Source: Rikenella microfusus (lineage in GTDB: Bacteria; Bacteroidota; Bacteroidia; Bacteroidales; Tenuifilaceae). Taken from it: DNA of 64,000 bases. Shown here in pieces: positions 36,764 to 46,900 of the stretch. The stretch lies in the NCBI GenBank assembly GCA_020722565.1, contig DYKO01000007.1, positions 104,179-168,178 on the forward strand, written 5' to 3'. Below the pieces are notes generated by a model, which was not told the DNA's origin, did not search any database, and saw only the letters and a list, made by a program, of their open reading frames with translations. Both the position numbers and the translations under genes were made by a program. The stretch's first letter is position 1, and the number at the start of each line of letters is the position of its first letter.

Positions 36764-37870
36764 TTATTTATGCTGAATATTCACAATTTGTGTTGGGGGC
36801 AACTCGCTATTGCGTTTATCAACCTGAATAATAAGGCTTTGAGCAAGTTCATCAAAAGCCTTGCCTATAATTGAAGAATGTATGGCCACAGGTTCGCCAT
36901 AGTCGCCACCTTCGCGAATGCTCTGAACAATGGGTATTTGACCCAAAAATGGCACTTTCATTCTTTCGGCCAACTTTTTGCAACCCTCCTTGCCAAAGAT
37001 ATAGTAGCGGTTATTGGGTAGCTCCTCTGGAGTAAACCATGCCATATTTTCTACCAGCCCCAGAACCGGAACGTTAATACTTTGACTTGAAAACATACTA
37101 ATTCCCTTAATGGCATCGGCCAGAGCCACATCCTGAGGCGTGCTAACAATAACAGCTCCGGTTACAGCTACCTCCTGGACAAGGGTTAGGTGGATATCGC
37201 TGGTTCCCGGGGGCATATCAATGAATAGGTAGTCGAGTTCGCCCCAAGCCCCCTGATGAATAAGCTGTTTCAGGGCACTAGTGGCCATTGGTCCTCGCCA
37301 AACAAGAGCGTTATTGGGATCAACAAAAAATCCTATCGAAAGCAACTTTACTCCGTAGTTCTCCACCGGCAATATAAGGTCCATGCCCTCCTCCTTAACA
37401 ATCTCAGGTTGAACATGCTCCATGTTGAACATTTTGGGAATGGAGGGACCATAGATGTCGGCATCAATTAAACCTACCTTTGCCCCGGTTTTAGCAACTG
37501 CAACCGCAATATTTGCTGCTATGGTTGATTTTCCAACACCCCCCTTCCCGGATGCTATAGCTATAATGCTTTTAACTTTACTTACCGAGGCCTTTTGCTT
37601 TAAGGGAGAGACTTTGGGTTGGACATCTGCCAGAACGGTAACCTCAACATTTACAGAATCACCAAACCTTTGGTTTATAATCTTTGCTGCTGTTTTTTTA
37701 ATTGATGTGGCAAATGGATCATTTGCCTTAGCTAACTTTAGGATGAACTTAACGGTATCACCAACAACCTCAAGGGACTGAACCATTCCCATGCTCACAA
37801 TATCCTTCCCTGTTTCAGGATGAATAACCGATTTCAGAACATCCATTACCATTTCCGAATTCATACCCAT
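36764..37870 (-). CDS. mrp: Mrp/NBP35-family iron-sulfur carrier ATPase
   Basis: The product has 368 residues. An N-terminal MIP18/DUF59 domain (about 5-85) is fused to a P-loop ATPase with the deviant Walker A GKGGVGKST at 108-116 and the DMPPGTSD block. This domain order is that of bacterial ApbC/Mrp proteins, which bind and transfer [4Fe-4S] clusters. The CxxC near the C-terminus seen in ApbC is not evident. It precedes the Nfu gene in an operon closed by a terminator at 36445-36466. A TATCTTTG box (37898-37905, minus) lies 27 bases upstream and may be its -7 element. A start at the second methionine (37864) is possible. Confidence 0.93.
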   Translation of the reverse strand: MGMNSEMVMDVLKSVIHPETGKDIVSMGMVQSLEVVGDTVKFILKLAKANDPFATSIKKTAAKIINQRFGDSVNVEVTVLADVQPKVSPLKQKASVSKVKSIIAIASGKGGVGKSTIAANIAVAVAKTGAKVGLIDADIYGPSIPKMFNMEHVQPEIVKEEGMDLILPVENYGVKLLSIGFFVDPNNALVWRGPMATSALKQLIHQGAWGELDYLFIDMPPGTSDIHLTLVQEVAVTGAVIVSTPQDVALADAIKGISMFSSQSINVPVLGLVENMAWFTPEELPNNRYYIFGKEGCKKLAERMKVPFLGQIPIVQSIREGGDYGEPVAIHSSIIGKAFDELAQSLIIQVDKRNSELPPTQIVNIQHK

Positions 37871-37977
37871 AATTTTGATTTAGTTTAAATTAATGTACAA
37901 AGATAGATGAAATAATTTTCATATATAGGGATATTCCATCTCTTAAAATAACAATTTTAGGGGATTAAGGTTCAAGG

Positions 37978-38031
37978 GTTTGTCCGGCAAGGACGGATTA
38001 AAGAGTTTGTCTGGCGAAGACGGATTTAAGG
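37978..38031 (+). repeat. Tandem palindromic intergenic repeat (two 27-base units)
   Basis: Unit one is GTTTGTCCGGCAAGGACGGA followed by TTAAAGA; unit two (38005-38031) is GTTTGTCTGGCGAAGACGGA followed by TTTAAGG. Each has a four-base stem, GTCC/GGAC in the first and GTCT/AGAC in the second. The C-G to T-A change keeps the pair, which suggests selection on the hairpin. Confidence 0.65.
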
Positions 38032-38080
38032 TTAATGGGGAAGGATAAAAGATAAACTAGAACAATCGACAATCAATTTA

Positions 38081-38419
38081 TTATTCCTCATTCATGAGCT
38101 CTATAGAGGGATCCCAAAACAAGTTTTCAAAATTAACAACTGTATCGTTTTTAATTTTTAGGCCTTCTGATTCAAGGAGTTCGCGCATGGTATTTAATCC
38201 CGGGAAATGAATTTTACCGGTAAGCTGACCGTTTCGGTTAACCACCCTATGGGCAGGCACCCATGGTTGTTGACCTAAGCAGGAGCTTAATGCCCATCCC
38301 ACCGTTCGTGCCGAACGGCCGGTTCCTATGTATCGGGCTATGGCTCCGTATGTGGAAACCCTACCCTTGGGAATTAGTCGGGTAACCTCGTAAACCCGTT
38401 CAAAAAAGTTGTTGCTCAT
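38081..38419 (-). CDS. Alkyltransferase-like (ATL) protein lacking the methyl-acceptor cysteine
   Basis: The 112-residue product has the DNA-binding fold of O6-methylguanine methyltransferase: IPKGRVSTYGAIA, the recognition helix around GTGRSARTVGWALS, and the active-site region. There the usual PCHRV is replaced by PAHRVVNRNG, so the protein cannot accept alkyl groups. Alkyltransferase-like proteins bind alkylated bases and hand them to nucleotide excision repair. PWHRV is the common form in E. coli; the alanine form occurs in Bacteroidetes. It overlaps the trmB stop by one base (TAATG junction), so it is coupled to that gene. Confidence 0.88.
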   Translation of the reverse strand: MSNNFFERVYEVTRLIPKGRVSTYGAIARYIGTGRSARTVGWALSSCLGQQPWVPAHRVVNRNGQLTGKIHFPGLNTMRELLESEGLKIKNDTVVNFENLFWDPSIELMNEE

Positions 38420-39120
38420 TAATCCAAAACTGGTTCATGAAAGGGCCCCGAATGGCTAAGTTCAAAACGTAAATAGGTAATGGGTAGGCCCTGTTCCAGG
38501 AATTGCTGTTCGTAAAAGGTTTTAATTCCTAGAATGGGATCATCCTTAACCTCAGCATAAAGGTTGCTGGTACAAATCTGCATGGTAAGGTTATTCTGCT
38601 CAACTAGGGCTTTGGTATAGCTGTGCAGCAGCTGGCTATCGGTTTTAAGGTGTATCAGCCCGCCGGGCTTAAGGAACTGTGCATAAAAGTTTAAAAAGCG
38701 GCTCGAGGTAAGACGCTTGGAGGCCTTTGATGGCCTGAGCTGGGGGTCAGGGAAGGTTACCCAAATTTCGTCCACCTCGCCGGGGGTAAAGAACGATTTG
38801 ATATGCTCTATACGGGTGCGAATAAACCCCACGTTGACAAGATTCTCTTCGGTAGCAGTTTTTGCTCCACGCCATAGGCGAGCACCCTTAATATCAACTC
38901 CAATGAAATTTTTATCGGGGTTCATCCGTGCTAGGCTAACCGTGTACTCCCCCTTACCACAGCCCAATTCCAATACAATGGGATTGGTGTTTTTAAAGAA
39001 ATCGAAATGCCAGTTTCCCTTTAATTTATAATCGCAATTAAAAACATCCTCAAATGCGGGCTGTACAAGATTGGAAAAGGTTTCGTTTTCGGCAAAACGT
39101 TGAAGTTTGTTTTTCCCCAC
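38419..39120 (-). CDS. trmB: tRNA (guanine-N7-)-methyltransferase
   Basis: This 233-residue SAM-dependent enzyme methylates G46 of tRNA variable loops. The SAM site is VLELGCGKGEYT, with the second acid in NFIGVDIKGARLW, and the family block VTFPDPQLRPSKASKRLTS carries the catalytic aspartate. Length is normal for bacterial TrmB. Its last base overlaps the start of the alkyltransferase-like gene. The gldH gene lies 21 bases upstream on the same strand, so readthrough from that operon is likely. Confidence 0.94.
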   Translation of the reverse strand: MGKNKLQRFAENETFSNLVQPAFEDVFNCDYKLKGNWHFDFFKNTNPIVLELGCGKGEYTVSLARMNPDKNFIGVDIKGARLWRGAKTATEENLVNVGFIRTRIEHIKSFFTPGEVDEIWVTFPDPQLRPSKASKRLTSSRFLNFYAQFLKPGGLIHLKTDSQLLHSYTKALVEQNNLTMQICTSNLYAEVKDDPILGIKTFYEQQFLEQGLPITYLRFELSHSGPFHEPVLD

Positions 39121-39141
39121 AGCTTAAATATTCAAGTTTGG

Positions 39142-39615
39142 TTACTTTGTAGTGGCTAATTCCACACGGAAGCCTACCTCCGATATTCCTTTTAGCTCAT
39201 CGGTTCGCATACCCTGTTGCAGGGATACCCTATAATCGCCAGTTGTGCCAAACCGAACCTTTTCGCGGTACATAAACCGATTGTCATAGAGGCCATGCCG
39301 GCCTTTCCCAAGCCATTTGCCATGTTCATCGGCCAAGTAGCATTCGAAAGTATCGCGAATTGCTGCACCGTTGGGCGCTGCGATATCGATGAAAAGGTAT
39401 AAATTCTGATAGGGATAGTCAGACGTGTTGCGAAGGTTTACAAATAGGTTAAAGTACGATAGCGTGTCGGTAATAGGTACAGTAAATGATACCACGCTAT
39501 CGGCATGCCACTTTTGTTGGGGAATGGAAACGTACCCGTTATAAACATAGCTATCGGTACATGCAGCAAAAAACATTATAACGCAAATAAGTAGTAACTT
39601 ACTTAACCTGGTCAT
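39142..39615 (-). CDS. gldH: Gliding motility lipoprotein GldH
   Basis: The 157-residue product starts at 39615 (MTRLSKLLLIC) with a lipoprotein signal and lipobox FFAAC, cysteine at 18. The mature part follows the GldH pattern: DSVVSFTVPITDTLSYFNLFV, the YPYQNLYLFID block and a GISEVGFRVEL C-terminus. GldH is required for gliding and type IX secretion in Flavobacterium, and homologues exist in non-gliding relatives. A longer frame to 39705 exists but lies inside the ricT-like gene. The start overlaps the end of that gene by 17 bases and has a strong Shine-Dalgarno sequence. Confidence 0.87.
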   Translation of the reverse strand: MTRLSKLLLICVIMFFAACTDSYVYNGYVSIPQQKWHADSVVSFTVPITDTLSYFNLFVNLRNTSDYPYQNLYLFIDIAAPNGAAIRDTFECYLADEHGKWLGKGRHGLYDNRFMYREKVRFGTTGDYRVSLQQGMRTDELKGISEVGFRVELATTK

Positions 39616-40765
39616 TCCTGTTACCTCCTTTCGATTTTTTATTAAAATGGCGCTTTTTAACCTGAGGCTTGTTCTTTTTATCGAATCGGGTAATGCTGTT
39701 TTCATCTAAACCATCGGTAAAATCAATTTTTGTTTGCGGGATAATCTCATCGTCGGAGGGTTCAAGCAGTTTGGCCACCTTTATCCCCTTACGGTTTAGC
39801 TCCATAATGATTTTTACCCGTTCAACGGGTACCTCAATTAGGTTCACCGATGAGGAGGGGTCGGTACCGAACCACATGCTGCGTTTAAAAATATCGGTTT
39901 TAAAATGGTAGTATGTGGCATCCTTGGTTTCGATGGGAATGTTTACATCTGGGAAATCCTTACGTGCATCAACGTAGCTGTCGAGTTCGTAGTTCAGACA
40001 GCACTTCAGTTTGCCGCATTGTCCGGCAAGTTTTTGCGGGTTAAGCGATATTTCCTGAACCTTAGCGGAGTTAGTAGTAACGGAAGCAAACTGGGCAATC
40101 CAGGTTGAACAGCAAAGCTCGCGGCCACAGGGTCCAATTCCACCAATTCGTCCCGCCTCTTGCCGGGCGCCAATTTGACGCATCTCAACGCGAATCTTAA
40201 ATTCTTCGGCAAGCACCTTGATGAGCTCACGAAAATCGACACGCTCATCGGCAATGTAGTAGAAAATGGCCTTAGTTTTATCGCCCTGATACTCCACATC
40301 GCCAATCTTCATATCGAGCTTTAGCTCCTCGGCTATTTTCCGGGAACGAATCATTGTTGAATGCTCCAGGGCCATGGCCTCAACCCATTTTTCAACATCG
40401 GCCTGTTTGGCCCTGCGGTAAATCTTTTTAAATTCGGCGTTTTGTGGGTCAATATTCATTCGTTTTAGCTGCCGTTCAACCAACCATCCGGTAAGCGTAA
40501 CCACTCCTATATCGTGACCAGGTGAGGCCTCAACGGCAACTACATCGCCCTTTTGCAAATTTAGATGATTTACGTTGCGGTAAAAACCCTTACGGGTATT
40601 TTTAAATTGAACCTCAACCAAATCATAGCACTGAAGCGCTTTGGGCAGATGGGATATCCAGTCGTAAACAGTAAGCTTATTGTGGCAGCTCCCGGTACAA
40701 ATACTGCGATCCGATATCTCATTTATCTCTATCTCATTGCCCCGTGGGGTATATATTTTTGCCAT
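39599..40765 (-). CDS. PSP1-domain protein (RicT/YaaT-like)
   Basis: The product has 388 residues with a PSP1 domain (about 75-240) carrying the YYIADERVDFREL strand and EAGRIGGIGPCGRELCCSTW, where cysteines bind a cluster in RicT. A second cysteine pair appears in AGQCGKLKCCLNYE. RicT in Bacillus forms a [4Fe-4S] complex that aids RNase Y processing and sporulation; the Bacteroidetes role is not known. A basic tail (KRHFNKKSKGGNR) may contact RNA. It stands between holB (55-base gap) and gldH, the order common in this phylum. A TAACTTTG box at 40792-40799 (minus) may be its -7 element. Confidence 0.85.
   Translation of the reverse strand: MAKIYTPRGNEIEINEISDRSICTGSCHNKLTVYDWISHLPKALQCYDLVEVQFKNTRKGFYRNVNHLNLQKGDVVAVEASPGHDIGVVTLTGWLVERQLKRMNIDPQNAEFKKIYRRAKQADVEKWVEAMALEHSTMIRSRKIAEELKLDMKIGDVEYQGDKTKAIFYYIADERVDFRELIKVLAEEFKIRVEMRQIGARQEAGRIGGIGPCGRELCCSTWIAQFASVTTNSAKVQEISLNPQKLAGQCGKLKCCLNYELDSYVDARKDFPDVNIPIETKDATYYHFKTDIFKRSMWFGTDPSSSVNLIEVPVERVKIIMELNRKGIKVAKLLEPSDDEIIPQTKIDFTDGLDENSITRFDKKNKPQVKKRHFNKKSKGGNRNDQVK
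39623..39631 (-). promoter_or_regulatory. Strong ribosome binding site of gldH
   Basis: On the minus strand AAAGGAGGT lies seven bases before the ATG at 39615. Canonical Shine-Dalgarno sequences are rare in Bacteroidetes. Here it is encoded inside the last codons of the upstream gene and decides the gldH start. Confidence 0.6.
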
Positions 40766-40820
40766 AACTTAATTCGATAACAGTGAACTTGCAAAGTTAG
40801 CTAAATATACCAAAAAATAG

Positions 40821-41972
40821 TTAAGCATTTCCCGATGGGCCAATCAGCTTGGCAAGTTGAAAAATCATGCTGGCAAATGTAATTTGGGGGTTCCCATTTT
40901 GTGCTATACACTCATAAGCATGAGTGAAAGCCCGAGCAACCTGATTAACGTTTGCCATTCCCAAAAAGGGTGAAAACTTTTTCCCAAATTCAGCTTCATC
41001 GCCCATTAGATACGACAAATTCTCGAGGCTAAGGTTGAGCATAAGACTATCGCGGGTTAACCTTAGGGAATAGTTTAGGAAGTCCTTTTGCTCTTCGCGA
41101 TCGAGCCTTGAGATATCATCAACCCAATCGATTAAATTGGGGTATTGTTTTGCGTAGCAAAGGCGCATCAAATTTCGGTACTGTTCAAAATACTTACTGG
41201 TAGACTGATTCAGCAGGTTCAGCGCCTGTCGGTAGCTACCGTTGGCTACCCGGCTAATGTCGCGGGCCCTATCGGGCGAAATGCCCAATTTTTCGGTTAG
41301 TGCTATAGCTATGGAACTTGAACTTAAAGGGGGTACATAAATTTGTTGAGTACGCGAGAGAATGGTTTTGATAATAAGATTTGGGTTCTCGCTTACCATT
41401 ATGAAGTAGGTTTTGGCCGGGGGCTCCTCTATGAGCTTCAGTAACTTATTGGCTGCTTGTTGGTTCATTCTCTCAGCCATCCAAACAATCATCACCTTAC
41501 AATCGCTTTCGTAGCTCTTAAGGTTAAGCTTACGAATAACCTCACTGGCGGTAGCAACACTAATAACTGACTGCTTATTCCTCATATCAATGGCATCGAG
41601 CCAATCGGTTTCATCGAGGTACGGATTTCCCAAAACCATCTTACGCCAAATGGCCAGCAAATCTTCCTGTCCATCTGCTTTGGCATCATCGGGCGAATCA
41701 ACTTTTTCCTTACCCGCTTTGGATGGATAAACAAAGTGAAGGTCGGGATGAATAAGTTTTGACACCTTGTTGCAAGCAGAACAGGTTCCACAGGGTTCAT
41801 TTTCCCTTGGATTCTGACACATGAGATATTGGGCAAAGGCAAGCGCCAGGGGTAGTTTTCCGGAACCCGGTGAACCAGCCAAAAGAAGGGCATGCGGTAC
41901 ACGATTCTCCTTTACCAATCCCAAAAGGTGGCTTTTAATCTTATCCTGACCAACTATATCGCTAAAAAACAT
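40821..41972 (-). CDS. holB: DNA polymerase III delta-prime subunit
   Basis: The 383-residue product is a clamp-loader AAA+ protein. It starts FFSDIVGQDKIKSHL, has a P-loop GSPGSGK (33-39), a zinc-binding cysteine cluster with CGTCSAC at about 61-67, and the sensor-1-like LLKLIEEPPAKTYFI. The zinc module is shared by delta-prime and gamma/tau; the short C-terminus and gene context favour delta-prime. It loads the sliding clamp during replication. A TAACTTTG -7-like box lies at 41998-42005 on the minus strand. It heads the holB-ricT-gldH group. Confidence 0.88.
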   Translation of the reverse strand: MFFSDIVGQDKIKSHLLGLVKENRVPHALLLAGSPGSGKLPLALAFAQYLMCQNPRENEPCGTCSACNKVSKLIHPDLHFVYPSKAGKEKVDSPDDAKADGQEDLLAIWRKMVLGNPYLDETDWLDAIDMRNKQSVISVATASEVIRKLNLKSYESDCKVMIVWMAERMNQQAANKLLKLIEEPPAKTYFIMVSENPNLIIKTILSRTQQIYVPPLSSSSIAIALTEKLGISPDRARDISRVANGSYRQALNLLNQSTSKYFEQYRNLMRLCYAKQYPNLIDWVDDISRLDREEQKDFLNYSLRLTRDSLMLNLSLENLSYLMGDEAEFGKKFSPFLGMANVNQVARAFTHAYECIAQNGNPQITFASMIFQLAKLIGPSGNA

Positions 41973-42108
41973 GATGAATTCATTTTGAGCCGAAGTTCAA
42001 AGTTAATAATTTTCCTTTACTCATACAGACATATTGGAATTGCCCTGTTTTCAACCGTTTGCGTTAAAAATGTTTATTTTATTGGTGCATATTCGTTTCT
42101 GTTTTTGT

Positions 42109-42116
42109 ACCTTTGC
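42109..42116 (+). promoter_or_regulatory. -7 box of pgk
   Basis: TACCTTTG is a perfect match to TAnnTTTG and lies 29 bases before the pgk start. A TTG at 42082-42084 is 24 bases upstream, a little too far for an ideal -33 element. Confidence 0.5.
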
Positions 42117-42144
42117 TCTCAAACCCACTAATAATTTGTTGACC

Positions 42145-43407
42145 ATGATAAATATTGACAGTTACAATTTCAAAGGCAAAAAAGCCATAGTAAGGGTTGA
42201 TTTTAATGTGCCCCTCGATAAAAAGACCTTCGAGGTAACCGATGATACACGCATTCGGGGTGCATTACCTACCATTAAAAAGATACTCTCCGATGATGGC
42301 GCAGCCATACTAATGTCGCATCTTGGTCGTCCCGATGGAAAGCCACAGGATAAATATTCCTTGAAGCATGTAATACCCGCCATTGAAAAGAACCTTGGTT
42401 TTGCCATCAAGTTTGCTTCCGATTGCATGGGCGATGAACCCCAAAAGATGGCCGCAGAGCTAAAACCCGGCGAGGTACTTTTGCTCGAAAATCTTCGCTT
42501 TTATGAGGAGGAAGAGGGAAAACCCTATAATCTACCCGAAGATGCTTCGGAGGAAATGAAAAAGGAGGCCAAGGCCAAGGTTAAGGAAAAGCAAAAAGAA
42601 TTTGTAAAACAGCTGGCCAGCTACGCCGATTGCTACGTAAACGATGCCTTTGGTACCGCACATCGCGCCCACGCCTCTACTGCCCTAATTGCAACTCATT
42701 TCCCCGACAATAGCATGTTTGGTTATCTTATTAAGAACGAACTTAAAGCAATGGACAAGGTGCTCACTGCACCCGAAAAGCCTTTTACTGCCATTATGGG
42801 TGGAGCCAAGGTTTCGGATAAGATACTCATTATTGAGAACCTCCTCAATAGGGTTGATAACCTGATTATTGGCGGTGGTATGACCTATACCTTCATCAAG
42901 GCACAAGGGGGCAAGATTGGTAAATCGATTTGTGAGGAAGATAAATTGGAATTGGCCCGTGAGCTACTGGAAAAAGCCAAATCCAAGGGGGTTAAGGTTT
43001 TCCTGCCCGTTGATGCAGTTAACGCCGATGCGTTTGATGCAAACGCTAATACCAATATCACAAAGATTGATCAAACCCCCGAAGGTTGGATGGGACTCGA
43101 TATTGGACCCGAAACCGTTAAACTGTTCAGCGAGGTTATTATGAAATCGAAGACCATTCTTTGGAATGGCCCCATGGGTGTTTTTGAAATGGATAAGTTT
43201 GCCCAGGGAACATCAGTTGTTGCCAAGGCCATTGCCGAGGCAACTTCAAAAGGTGCTTTCAGCCTGGTTGGTGGCGGCGATTCAGTTGCTGCTGTCAACA
43301 AAAATAAATTGGCCGATAAGGTTTCGTACGTATCGACTGGTGGCGGTGCGATGCTGGAGTACATGGAAGGTAAGGAACTCCCTGGAATTAAAGCAATCAG
43401 AGGCTAA
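42145..43407 (+). CDS. pgk: Phosphoglycerate kinase
   Basis: The 420-residue glycolytic enzyme transfers phosphate from 1,3-bisphosphoglycerate to ADP. Visible signatures are [12 protein letters not shown] near the N-terminus, [10 protein letters not shown], the [14 protein letters not shown] block, [10 protein letters not shown] and GPMGVFE with the C-terminal GGGDSVAAV phosphate-binding loop. An acidic/lysine-rich loop around residues 128-150 is longer than in most homologues. The start at 42145 was chosen because the frame upstream is not coding in character and contains the promoter. It is monocistronic and ends at a strong bidirectional terminator. Confidence 0.96.
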   Translation: MINIDSYNFKGKKAIVRVDFNVPLDKKTFEVTDDTRIRGALPTIKKILSDDGAAILMSHLGRPDGKPQDKYSLKHVIPAIEKNLGFAIKFASDCMGDEPQKMAAELKPGEVLLLENLRFYEEEEGKPYNLPEDASEEMKKEAKAKVKEKQKEFVKQLASYADCYVNDAFGTAHRAHASTALIATHFPDNSMFGYLIKNELKAMDKVLTAPEKPFTAIMGGAKVSDKILIIENLLNRVDNLIIGGGMTYTFIKAQGGKIGKSICEEDKLELARELLEKAKSKGVKVFLPVDAVNADAFDANANTNITKIDQTPEGWMGLDIGPETVKLFSEVIMKSKTILWNGPMGVFEMDKFAQGTSVVAKAIAEATSKGAFSLVGGGDSVAAVNKNKLADKVSYVSTGGGAMLEYMEGKELPGIKAIRG

Positions 43408-43567
43408 AGGACTTAGGTTTGTTAGTGCATATTTGAATTGTTCTAAATGCAAGTAATCCCACCAACAAAGCCGGGTAATGTAAAATTACCTACTTGTTTC
43501 TTTTATTGCGAATAGTAGCTGACCATTACATACTACCAAATAGGAATTGATTGCTATCGTTAGTAAA

Positions 43568-43599
43568 AAAGGGTGCCATAGTAGCACCCTTTCTTTTTT
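43568..43599. terminator. Bidirectional terminator between pgk and the efflux operon
   Basis: AAAGGGTGC (43568-43576), a seven-base loop, GCACCCTTT (43584-43592), then a T run to the right and an A run to the left. It can end both pgk and the convergent operon. Confidence 0.9.
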
Positions 43600-43612
43600 C
43601 CCCCAAGTTTTT

Positions 43613-43918
43613 TCACTCAAAAAAGTAATCATCAATGGTCCACATACAGGCAGTAACCAACTCGTTATCGTTTAAGGCATTGCGGTTAAACTCACGTATT
43701 CTTTCCATTACCATTTTGGCTTTTTCATCCTCGGTGATCTGGATAAAAACTGTTGAGTTATATCCTGGCCAAACGGGATTGTTAAAACGATGGTCGCCCT
43801 TTTTATTTTTAGCAGTAACCTGCTCCACAACCTGAAAGTCGCGAACATTGTTCTCGTCAAGCATCTTGAGCAGCGGCTCAAGAACAGCAACGTTACAGGT
43901 GCAATATATCATCTTCAT
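43613..43918 (-). CDS. PII-like small protein linked to the RND efflux operon
   Basis: The 101-residue product has a ferredoxin-like pattern as in PII signal proteins: MKMIYCTCNVAVLEPLLKML as strand-helix, a central loop with HRFNNPVWPGYNSTVFIQI, and a helix with AKMVMERIREFN. It is not a canonical GlnB because the T-loop tyrosine and the ATP-binding motifs are absent. It resembles small PII-like proteins (for example the DUF3240 type) found next to RND metal or drug pumps. The gene begins 13 bases after the pump gene and closes the operon. A sensor or assembly role for the pump is inferred from position alone. Confidence 0.7.
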   Translation of the reverse strand: MKMIYCTCNVAVLEPLLKMLDENNVRDFQVVEQVTAKNKKGDHRFNNPVWPGYNSTVFIQITEDEKAKMVMERIREFNRNALNDNELVTACMWTIDDYFFE

Positions 43919-43931
43919 GGCCTATATCATT

Positions 43932-46900
43932 TTAATTAAATAGTATGGTTTTATTCGAATTACCCTCGTGTTTGCGCACATTATCATGGAAGATGGCATA
44001 AATTGCTGGCACAAGGAGCAAAGTGATAAGTGTAGAAACCAAAAGCCCGCCAATTATAGTAATACCAAGTGGTGAGTAAGCCTCGCGGCCCATACCACTG
44101 CTGGTTGCCATGGGAACCATACCTAAGAGCGTTGTAAGCGTAGTCATAAGCACAGGGCGTAAACGGCTACGGCCAGCCTCGGCAATGGCATCGTATAATT
44201 TGTACCCACGCTTGCGAAGCAGATTGGTATAGTCAACCAGTACAATACCGTTATTAACCACTATACCCATGAGCATGATCACTCCAACAAAAGTTGTAAT
44301 GCTTAGCGACAAACCAGTGGCCTTGAAAGCCCAAATTACCCCAATAAACGTAACAGGTACTGCAAACATAATAATAAATGGATCGCGGAAGTTTTCGAAT
44401 TGCGAAGCCATTACCATGTAAACCAGCAGAATACCAAGCACAAGGATTAGGTATAGGTCGCTAAACGATTCGCCTTGCTCAGTGGTTTGACCAGCAACCT
44501 CAACGGTAACATCGCTGGGGATATCAAAACTGGTAATAATACGTTTAGCCTCCTTTTGGGCTTCGCCCAGCGAAACATCGTTTAGTTCAGCCATAACCTT
44601 AACCACACGTTGTTGTCCTTTTCGGTTAATCTGAAGGGGACTGGTTCCTATTTCCACATCGGCAACAGCCGAAAGGGGCACCGTTTGGTTCAAAAGGTTT
44701 TTAAGTTGAATATTTCGGATTTGACTGATATCGTTGCGATACAGTGGGGCGTAGCGCAGGGTGATATCGTACTCATTACCCTCTTCTTTAAACTCTCCGG
44801 CATCGGTACCATAAATGCTCTGGCGAACCTGTATTCCAATCATGGCCGAATTCAACCCCATTGCCGATGCTTTACGTTTGTTGATATGGATTTGCACCTC
44901 GAGCTTTCCCTTATCAACATTATTAATCACATCGCTGAAGTACGACGATTGTCGCATTTTGGCGGTAATATCTTCAGCCACAGCATTAATGCTCGTAAAG
45001 TTGTTGCCAGAAATTTCAACCTCGATGGGCTTTTTATTTCCAGTAACCGCTGCCGAAAGGATGCTACCGCCCAGTAAACGGAAATTTTCCACCTCAGGGA
45101 TTGCCGCAATGCGCGCACGAATCCTATTGGCAATTTGTTTGGCAGAACTTTCACGTTCATCGGGTTTGGTAAGGTGACACATTATGGTTGCAATGTTTTT
45201 CCCTTCGCTAAAGCCCACCGATGAAAGCAGCCCCTCCTCAGTTTGACCAGATACCGATGAAAGTGAACCTGGAACCATTTCAGGAATCTCCTCCTCAAAA
45301 ATCTTCATTACTAGCTGAGCCACGCTATCAGTCTTGGCGGTAGATGTGCCCACCTCGGTTTCAATAACAGCAACCACATCGCCAGCATCGAACTCAGGGA
45401 TATAGTCGGTACCTACGTTCTTTCCTGCCCAAATGCTAAAGACCAGTAGTGCTATAGTTACAGTAACGGTAAAAGTTTTATGGTTAATCACCCAATTTAG
45501 TAACTTTTTATAGGCACCCTCAAGCTTTTGAAACCACTTTTCGCTGAGCTCAAAGAGTTTGCCTTTCTGGCGCCGCTCACCCTTCTTCATACTCTTTAGT
45601 AGCTGTGAGGAAGCCATTGGCGTAAGGGTTAGTGCAGTGAAGAGCGAGGCAATAAGGGTAACCGATGTTAGTATGGCCAATTGCTTAAACATGATACCTA
45701 CAATGCCTCCCATGAATATCATGGGCAGGAATACCACAATGGTGGTAAGAGATGAAGCCGAAATGGCCATACCCATTTCGCTACTACCAAATATGGCAGC
45801 CTGTTTGGGTTTTGCCCCTTTCTCAATATGCTGGGTGATATTCTCAAGCACCACAATGGCATTATCAACCACCATACCCGATGCCACCACCAGCGACATC
45901 AAGCTGAAAATGTTGATTGTCCACCCTGAAGCAAACATCACAATGAATGCCACAATCAACGAGAAGGGTATTGTTATGAAAATGATAAAACTCTGTTTCC
46001 AGTTACGCAGAAATGCCAAAACTACAAGCACCACAAAGAACAGAGCATACCAGAGAGACTCGGAAAGATTGTTAATAGATTCAGTGATGAGTTCGTCGCT
46101 CTTCATCACCTCGCTTATGGATACATCAGAGGGGAGCGTTGGTTGTATCTCTTTAACCTTTTCTCTGAGTTTTTTTACTACATCCAAAGTATTTTCGCCA
46201 CTTTGCTTCTGAACCATTAGGGTAACACCCTTGCCGTTAGCGGTACGTCCCACATCATCCTTATCCTTGTACTCATCCCGAACTTCGGCCACATCGCTTA
46301 AACGAATAACCCGGCCGTTAAAGTTGATTAGCGCAAGGTCCCTGAGCTCTTCCACACTGGCAATATCGCCCGGCATATAAACGGAGTAGTCGTTTTCGCC
46401 CACCTTAATGTTACCACCGGGGATGGATATGTTCTGTGCCTTGAGCACAGTAGCCACCTGGTTAATCGACAAATTATACGCATGCAGCTTAATAGGATCT
46501 ATTTCAACCTTAATCTCGCGCTCGGGTGCACCAATAATAATTACCGACCCCACCCCTGGAACCTTACGAAGCTTGCTAGCCACCTCATCGTCAACAATTT
46601 TATACAGACCATTGTAGCTTTCGTTTGCAGTAACTCCATAGACCAAAACAGGCATTAATGAACTGTTAACCTTAAAAATAATGGGACTGTGGGCATCACG
46701 GGGCAATTTATTCTTAACCAACTCAATAAGGTCGCGGGCGTTATTGGCCGCTGATGTTATATCGGTTCCCCAGTCAAACTGTAGCTGAACAAACGATACA
46801 TTTTCCTTACTCTGCGACGATATTTCTTTGAGGTGCTCAGTCCCCGAAAGTATTTTTTCCAACTTTTTCGATACCTGCTCCTCAACTTCATCGGCACTGG

